Part shown: piece after piece, positions 58,277 through 64,000 of the stretch
Numbering within the stretch: the stretch's first letter is position 1
Layout of the letters: every line of letters begins with the position of its first letter
The notes under the pieces: generated by a model
Databases searched by the model: none
What the model saw: only the letters and a program-made list of their open reading frames with translations
What the model was told of the DNA's origin: nothing
Source of the DNA: Bursaphelenchus xylophilus
Taxonomy: Eukaryota > Nematoda > Chromadorea > Rhabditida > Aphelenchoididae
Length of the DNA: 64,000 nucleotides
Reading direction: 5' to 3'
Assembly (NCBI GenBank): GCA_904066235.2
Contig: CAJFCV020000005.1
Location: forward strand, 9,481,501-9,545,500
Made by a program: the position numbers and the translations under genes

Positions 58277-58405
58277 TGTCGGGAAAATAATGTGGATTTT
58301 AGAAGTCACCCATCACCGCTTCGCGGCTGCTTCCCGCGGCTGGAGATTTGGTGTACGACGAGGCGAGACATTTTGCAGCGACAAATCCACATTATTTTCC
58401 CGACA
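58277..58405. mobile_element. Family B palindromic element, copy 3 (complete)
   Basis: Opens 'tgtcgggaaaataatgtgga' and closes 'tccacattattttcccgaca', an exact 20-bp inverted repeat. The 129-bp element includes 'cgcttcgcggctgcttcccg' and 'gcgacaaatccaca'. No coding capacity; probably recently mobile given perfect ends. Confidence 0.8.
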
Positions 58406-60275
58406 GACAAGCATTTACAATTAAACTTTGGCACAACAAACCAAGGCGAAAAAAATTATTCAGTGTGGAGAAGTTGCCACGACGATTATTTTGTCACCTA
58501 AAATTGGTTGTTGAGGCCTCTGAAAAATGTTTCTTATAGACACAGCTCATTTTACAGCAATTCTGTTTTTTTGGCGATTTTTGAGCTTGTTCAGGTTATG
58601 ACAACCTAATCATATTACAAAAAACCAAAATTTTGTTGTTTTGCGGTATGAAAAAAGGCCATAAAAGAATAACCTTCAGCATTTTTAAACAAAAGAAGGT
58701 TTACGATCCACCCAGAGCTTCAACAAAAAAATATTATGTTATAAATATAACCTAATATTCTAGTGTTTTCCCGCAAGTAAGAGAGTATTCATGCCTTGAA
58801 AATGTCAAAAAACTAAAAAATGGGACTACAAATATTTCAAAAATTAAGCTTTTTTTTGAGTTCGCCTGACCCTGCAGAATTCAGCTTGCAGATTTAATAA
58901 TTCTGTCTAATAACTTTCGCCGCGTACTCAAGACTCTTTCTAGCCGAGTGGGGCTTACGATAGAGAGGTGTTTCATCCAATGAAAGACGAAACATTCGAA
59001 TGAATGCACTTTTTTCGTCGGGAAAAGAGCGAATCGCGGTGTACTTTTAGCGAAAATGGCGATAAGAGTGCATGCGAAAATAAGGTTATGGTAGGGGAGT
59101 AAGACGTTTGTGGGGTCTCGGAAATGCTTTGTTTTGCTGAAAAAACAGCCTTGTTCGGTGACTTACCTTCAGAAGACATCAAACGGGATTTTTTGAAACT
59201 TTCTGGATAGAAACTTGAGAAGAATGGGAGTTTTTAGTGATACTCCGCAAATTTATACCCTTTTTTTAATAAAACAAATGGTTTCTGAAATGAATAAACG
59301 ATAAGTTTCAGTCCCTTCTACAGAATTCTTCCGCATTCTTTGTCGAAACACTATGAAACCTTCTTCAAGTTACATCATCCTTCGTGCAAAACTCGGAAAG
59401 AGACGATCGGGGTTCATAAAAACACTGCCCCAAACTGTAACACGATTACAACTATCAGCAGCTCGAGCAGTCTGCAACGGAAGAACACCCGATCCGGCGT
59501 TCCAATCGTTTTTTCGAGCAGTTTTTTGCACAAAAACCGGCTTATCGTCCTTGAAAAGAAACTTTCCACCCCAATGTTTTCCATGTTTTTTGTTGTTTCA
59601 GCAAGATGTTCAATGAAAGATGGATGAATTGAGAGCTACGGTAGTGTGGAGTGATAAGAGTTGCGAAACAGGGAATTAAATCGTTGGCGGTTAGATGGTT
59701 AATTAATGAGAAAGGATACGATTATCTATATATATTTCATGTAAATTTCAATTTTTTAGATTTTGAAGCTCTTCAAAGCTCCTTTACAATTTTTTTGTAA
59801 TATACTACATATACCGGGTCCAAACTGTAACTTTTGGCGCTTAATTTGAGCGCCTTTTGACCTCCCTAATATCTCTGTAAATCCATTGCTTCAAAATGTT
59901 ACCGTGGAGTTATGATACGATAAGAAGTTATTTTCAACATTTCCTCTCACCAATTTTCTTAGTTTTTCCATGACTTCTCCTCACATAATTATCCTTTATC
60001 CACTTCCGCCCGCAAAATTACTACTTCTGTTTTGTGCCCAATATTACGTCTGTTCAACAGAGATAAGCAATCTGTTCGGTATTTCACTCTTTCGCTGTTT
60101 TGCCTCGCTCTAGTGTTTATGAACCCATGATTTTTTTAAAGCTCTTTCTTTCAAATACATTATAAAAACGTCTGCTGAACTTGTTATCAAAGAAGCAATA
60201 CAAAGTCTAGATCAAACAGCTGATAGTCGCGTGTGGGAAATTTCTAGAGGAGAAATGGTCGAGTTTGGGAAAGAT
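58406..60275. other. Gene-free stretch
   Basis: No exon with splice support. Frames at 59340-59627 overlap in two phases and lack a domain. Confidence 0.35.
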
Positions 60276-60503
60276 TTGACACATTGACAATATTAAGGGT
60301 TTCTGGGACCGTTGAAAGAAGTTTTCAGAAATCTACGACTGAAATTTGCCGAATTTAGCGCCTTTTTTAGAGCTTTCAGAGCTGAAAAGAGTTGACACAT
60401 GGACAATATTAAGCGTTTCTGGGACCCTTAAATGAAGTCTTTAGAAATTTACGACTGAATTGACTGAATTCAACGCCTTTTTAGAGCTTTGAAGGCTGAA
60501 AAT
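60276..60503 (+). repeat. Tandem duplication, period about 116 bp
   Basis: Two adjacent units, 60276-60391 and 60392-60503. Shared text: 'tttctgggacc', 'acaatattaag', 'tacgactgaa', 'ttttagagcttt'. They differ by scattered substitutions, so the duplication is not very recent. Confidence 0.75.
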
Positions 60504-61828
60504 TTGATGTTGAAAGTGTGGAGCACACAGTGCGACCGCTTTTCTGTAGGCATAATGATGCACAGAGGTGTGAGTTCATTTTTTGACTGTCTGCTCTCTT
60601 TATTTTGTCTGCTCTCTTCCCTGCAAAGATCGTTGAATATCTTGGCTCTCGTTGGAAAGCAAGAGCTGAAATTTTCAGTATTTAAATCTTAGCCTAGACA
60701 GTTAAAGCCAAACATAGCTTCTAGCAAATCCAACCTCAACAACCTGAGCAATCTGCCTTGTAAACATGATGAGTGTAGTATTATGACCACGATATATCTC
60801 CTCAATATCTCTTCTTCTCCCCGCTTTATTCCATCGCTATTACTCATCATGTTCCTCTCATCTTGTTTTCGGGAAGTCGCATTACGGTCGCTAACCACAT
60901 GCGACAAACAAACTTGCTGATCACTGACCTGTTTTCGCAAATACAGACATACCAAAGCCTTCGGCGCTTTCTCACAAAAGCGGCTGGCGGAAAGAGCGAA
61001 AAATCAACGGACTTTTACAGGAAGATACAATCTAAAGTCAATAACAAACCGAGTATGTCTTCAATAAGTCGTATGAACCCATTTTTTAATGGTTGAGGCC
61101 GATTTCTTGTTCGAAAAGTTGTGAAAATGGTCAAAATCGAAAAAAATGATAATTTTTTTTTTCAAAAAGCTAGAATTTCCGGTGTATATTAATGTTTTTG
61201 TTGTTCCATAGGCCTAAATAAACAGTCTGCGATAACAAAGAGAGCCAAAAAAAATAGCTGGGGAAGTCGAAAAACGTTTATTTGCAGAGGCAGCTTTGCA
61301 GCGGCGAATTTTGTTTTTACGAAACGTCCAAAACAAAATGAAATCCTTTAGCTGAAGAGTCGTGAGCCAGCGATTTGGAGGGACGGTGTAAAATAATAGC
61401 ACTTCGATTTGATGGTTATAGTGATGGAACTACAGAAAAATGGCAAAAATTATCGGTTTGCCGTGAATCAAAAATCGCAATGGCAAGTCGCGACAACTCA
61501 ACTGCTTGTCATATTTGGGTCAGCGACATGGAAATAATGCTGAAATTTTTTGTGCATTACCCCGTAGAAAGAGTATTAACTCTTGCCGACTTTCCGGTCA
61601 GAAAATCTCGGTAGTTTTTCGTAAAGCGCTAGCAAGGAGTTTGGAATTTCTCTTTGAAAGCAATAAGCTAAATTCGCTCCAGATTTTGTAAAAATCTCAG
61701 CGCCGGTGTTTCTTTAGAAATAGCTAGAACAATTGTAAAATAGACTTAGGTCCACAGCGGTCGATCTGTCACCTCTGATTACAATTTCTCGAACTCAAAG
61801 TATGTGTATCGTAAGATCTTGTTGACAG
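60504..61828. other. Gene-free stretch, 3' flank of the receptor gene
   Basis: Weak family A phrases at about 60520-60680 and 61380-61730 ('cggtttgccgtgaatcaaaa', 'gtaaagcgctagcaaggagt'). The 60863-61096 frame has no domain. Confidence 0.35.
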
Positions 61829-62045
61829 GGAAAGTCTTCTAAATGCAACGCCCAGATTTTGATGAGTTTTGGCAAAATTTAAACTACGTTTTTGTCACGA
61901 CAAATACGAGACTCGTAACTCGCTTCGTACGGAAAAAAAATCATTATTTTGAAGACGAAAGATGGTGAAATTGAAGCATTTTTTTGAATTTTTGCCTTAA
62001 AAACTAAGCACCTGTTTCGACCACAGAGAATATTATTATTGTGTA
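61829..62045 (+). repeat. Family A half-copy just downstream of the receptor gene
   Basis: Begins 'cagggaaagtcttctaaatg' then 'caacgcccagattttgatga' and 'aatacgagactcgtaactcg'. The right half is missing. It ends about 60 bp from the receptor stop codon. Confidence 0.5.
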
Positions 62046-62104
62046 TATATATATAGTTTACTGATTTTATGGACGGAGCAAGGAAAATAATTTTAAAATA
62101 TACA

Positions 62105-64000
62105 TTAGTATCGTGTGCAGTGATGTGCTTCCTCGTCGTCTTCGCCGTCCAGAAGTGCTTGATCGTCACCGATACAGGGGCAGAATATCCGGGTCAACAT
62201 TCTCTCCTCCTTCAACGCATTCGTTACGTGGTTCATATCAACGAGAAGACACATCAACTTGGCAATGCGGACTGAAGTGTCGATAGGGCCGTAGATTTCC
62301 TGTAGACTTGACGACCACTCGTTCATCACGGTCTTCTGATGGGCGCTGATTTCGGGATTGGACATGTTCAGACGCTCGGCTGAAAATTGCGTATTATAAA
62401 GAAAGTTTTTGTAAAATACGCGGTAGTTTCCTTTAATATTATGTATGAACCTTGTTTTCATGATTCCGTCATTATTTTTTTCAAGGAAAAAGCTGTTTTT
62501 TCCGGAAAGCGTAGGTTAAAATTTAAAAAATGGAACCTGTAGAAAAGAATTACGATTATCTTCCCGTAGTCTATGTTTCATGAGAGAAATTGTGAAATGA
62601 CAACTCCGTGGTGCAGATAAGTACAGTACGGCCCTGGGCCTGTTGAATTCACCAACCGCTTTCAAAGTTATGGGAGTTTCCAAAAATGGTAAAAATGCCT
62701 GGTTGACTTTATTGTCACTATTCAAGATACTTATCCACCAGAAAACTTAATCCGCTACATCTAAATGCCAAATCCATAAATTTCCTATTGCAAGCAAATG
62801 TTGGCTGATTTTAAACATGTCCGCAGAATCTCCGTAGTTCTTCTAGCTGCTCGTAAAGTGGTTGCCCGTAAGTGTGGGCCCGCCATGTGGCCTAGATGTT
62901 TGTGTGTTGTGTCTAGATGTTTGTGCTAAATTTAGGCAAATCTGTGCTTCGCGCTTTGGGCAATTCCCTTGTAAGGAGACAAAGAATTTTATTACGTTTG
63001 TAAGCCTGATACTAACATAATCAAAGTTACGGAGGTTGAAGGTATGTAACTAGGCAAAAAAAGATTATTAACCTCAGAATTAATGGGGGAGTACTCCCCT
63101 ACTGTACCTAATTTTCATCAAAATTTGTCGGTCTTCATCATTGTATTATTCATTACCAAAAAAACAATTTTTTCCATATTTTTTCTATTATTGAAATACC
63201 TACCATCACTCCACAACGAAGTGCAGATCAGCGTCACCGTGTCGGCCATGCTCAATTTCAGCTCCTTAACCTTGTAGACCACGCGGAAAATCCTCTCCAT
63301 AATTGGCGCTCGCAATCTAACAATCAAAATTAAAATTTGATTAACCGAAACATACTTGATATAGTCTTGGATATGGCTTTCTGGCACATCGTTGGCCAAG
63401 TATTCGCACATTTTGTTTCGATCCATGTACAGGTTGGGGAACATGACCATTCTTGAGTCATCGAGGTCTTGGAATTGAAGGGAAGTGAGGTAACTGCGGT
63501 GAATAATGCCACTCTGACGCCAGAAGGTCTCGATTAGGGTGATCTGCAAAGCGTTAAATACGAGTTGATCATTTTGAGGTTAGGAATTGGCAATGCCAAA
63601 AGATATGATGATTTCTGCAGAGGAGAGACAATAGAAAATGGTGGGGAATGGTCAGAGAAAGAACGTTTTTTTTATATTTTTGTGGAGCTCCGTTAAAAAA
63701 GAGCCGGCAATATTGAAAATTGCAAAATAATTATAATATACATGCATAAAGAATGTAACAAAATATTTTTTCAGCTTTTACTGGCACTATCTTTCTGAAA
63801 AATCCAATCCAGCATGAACTCACTTTTTGCTGCTGGCTCAAGTTCTTTATAGGATCATAATACCCATCAAACATGTTGAAAAGCAAATGCAGACAAGCTC
63901 GTTCAATATTCAACTGCTCCTTCTTGGTGATCAACCTCATCCGCCCTCCACTTATCTCATCTCCATATTTGGCCATCAAAATGGTTTTCTGTGCGTTCAG
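62105..64000 (-). CDS. Nuclear hormone receptor, ligand-binding domain exons (5' part outside window)
   Basis: Four minus-strand exons: 63834-64000 (partial), 63356-63543, 63204-63316 and 62105-62379. Donors are GTGAGTTC, GTATGT and GTAGGT; acceptors are ctttgcag, tgttag and attttcag; all phases match. Exon 1 reads KYGDEISGGRMRL and later ACLHLLFNMFDGYYDP. Exon 3 reads LRAPIMERIFRVVYKVKELKL then DTVTLICTSLWSDAERLN across the last junction. Exon 4 gives the terminal helices (DTSVRIAKLMCLLVDMN) and stops at 62105. This is the helix 3 to helix 10 pattern of nematode supplementary NHR ligand-binding domains; the DNA-binding domain should lie beyond 64000. The protein is probably a nuclear ligand- or cofactor-regulated transcription factor. 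Worms have hundreds of these, so the orthologue cannot be named. No canonical AATAAA was seen after the stop. Confidence 0.85.
62641..63095 (+). repeat. Family E repeat in a receptor intron, copy 2
   Basis: Lies in the 824-nt intron 62380-63203, antisense to the gene. Collinear with 29405-29845: 'aagtggttgcccgtaagtgt', 'ccatgtggcctagatgtttg', 'tgtgctaaatttaggcaaat', and a family-A-like end 'gcgctttgggcaattccctt'. Confidence 0.7.
63317..63355 (-). other. 39-nt frame-preserving intron of the receptor gene
   Basis: GTATGT at the 5' end and TTGTTAG at the 3' end. Length is a multiple of three and there is no in-frame stop, so retention would add 13 residues rather than truncate. Removal gives a better fit to the family (DYIK joined to LRAPIMER). 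It is near the lower size limit for worm introns. Confidence 0.65.

Noticed and set aside
1..64000. CRISPR arrays, bacterial operons or ribosome binding sites
   Set aside because: No regularly spaced direct repeats of that type were seen. Splice signals and gene families are eukaryotic.

Overview
The window looks like nuclear DNA of a nematode, most likely a rhabditid (Caenorhabditis-like) worm. It is AT-rich. The splice sites that can be supported are compact, with GTGAGT, GTATGT or GTAGGT donors and T-rich ...TTTCAG acceptors, and one intron is only 39 nt. The three recognisable genes belong to families that are expanded or typical in worms: a secreted ShK (SXC) protein, a DM-domain sex-determination-type transcription factor, and the ligand-binding half of a nuclear hormone receptor. 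All three lie on the minus strand. The species cannot be named from sequence alone.

Layout. Positions 1-26021 hold no gene I can support. They are filled with relics of cut-and-paste DNA transposons and short inverted-repeat elements. The ShK gene occupies 26022-27053 (two exons, one intron of 600 nt). The DM gene occupies about 31982-32814, with its 3' part unresolved. From about 33000 to 62100 there is again no firm gene. This interval carries several large palindromic transposon structures, the most elaborate at 49.8-55.5 kb. The nuclear receptor gene enters from the right edge and ends at 62105; its DNA-binding half lies beyond the window.

The main non-genic theme is one very abundant inverted-repeat element, called family A here. 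It has a CAGGGGAAGTACTCC-like terminus, is about 450 bp long, and seems to create a 3-bp TNA target duplication. Two copies are complete, a third is complete but split by insertions, and a dozen or more relics are scattered through intergenic and intronic DNA. Other elements have jumped into A copies, giving layered insertions that can be put in time order: a mariner-like element at 23829-25128, a 261-bp element at 17540-17800, and two separate palindromes inside 52634-55471. Tc1/mariner relics with recognisable transposase pieces lie at 19734-20754, 23829-25128 and 50788-52267. tRNA-like promoter heads (A box and B box) sit inside two of the palindromes.

Nothing here forms an operon or pathway. 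The genes are unrelated neighbours separated by transposon-filled DNA, and each of the three has a repeat copy inside an intron. The most unusual objects are the nested palindromes at 49.8-55.5 kb, the tRNA-Ser-like repeat, and the frame-preserving 39-nt intron in the receptor.
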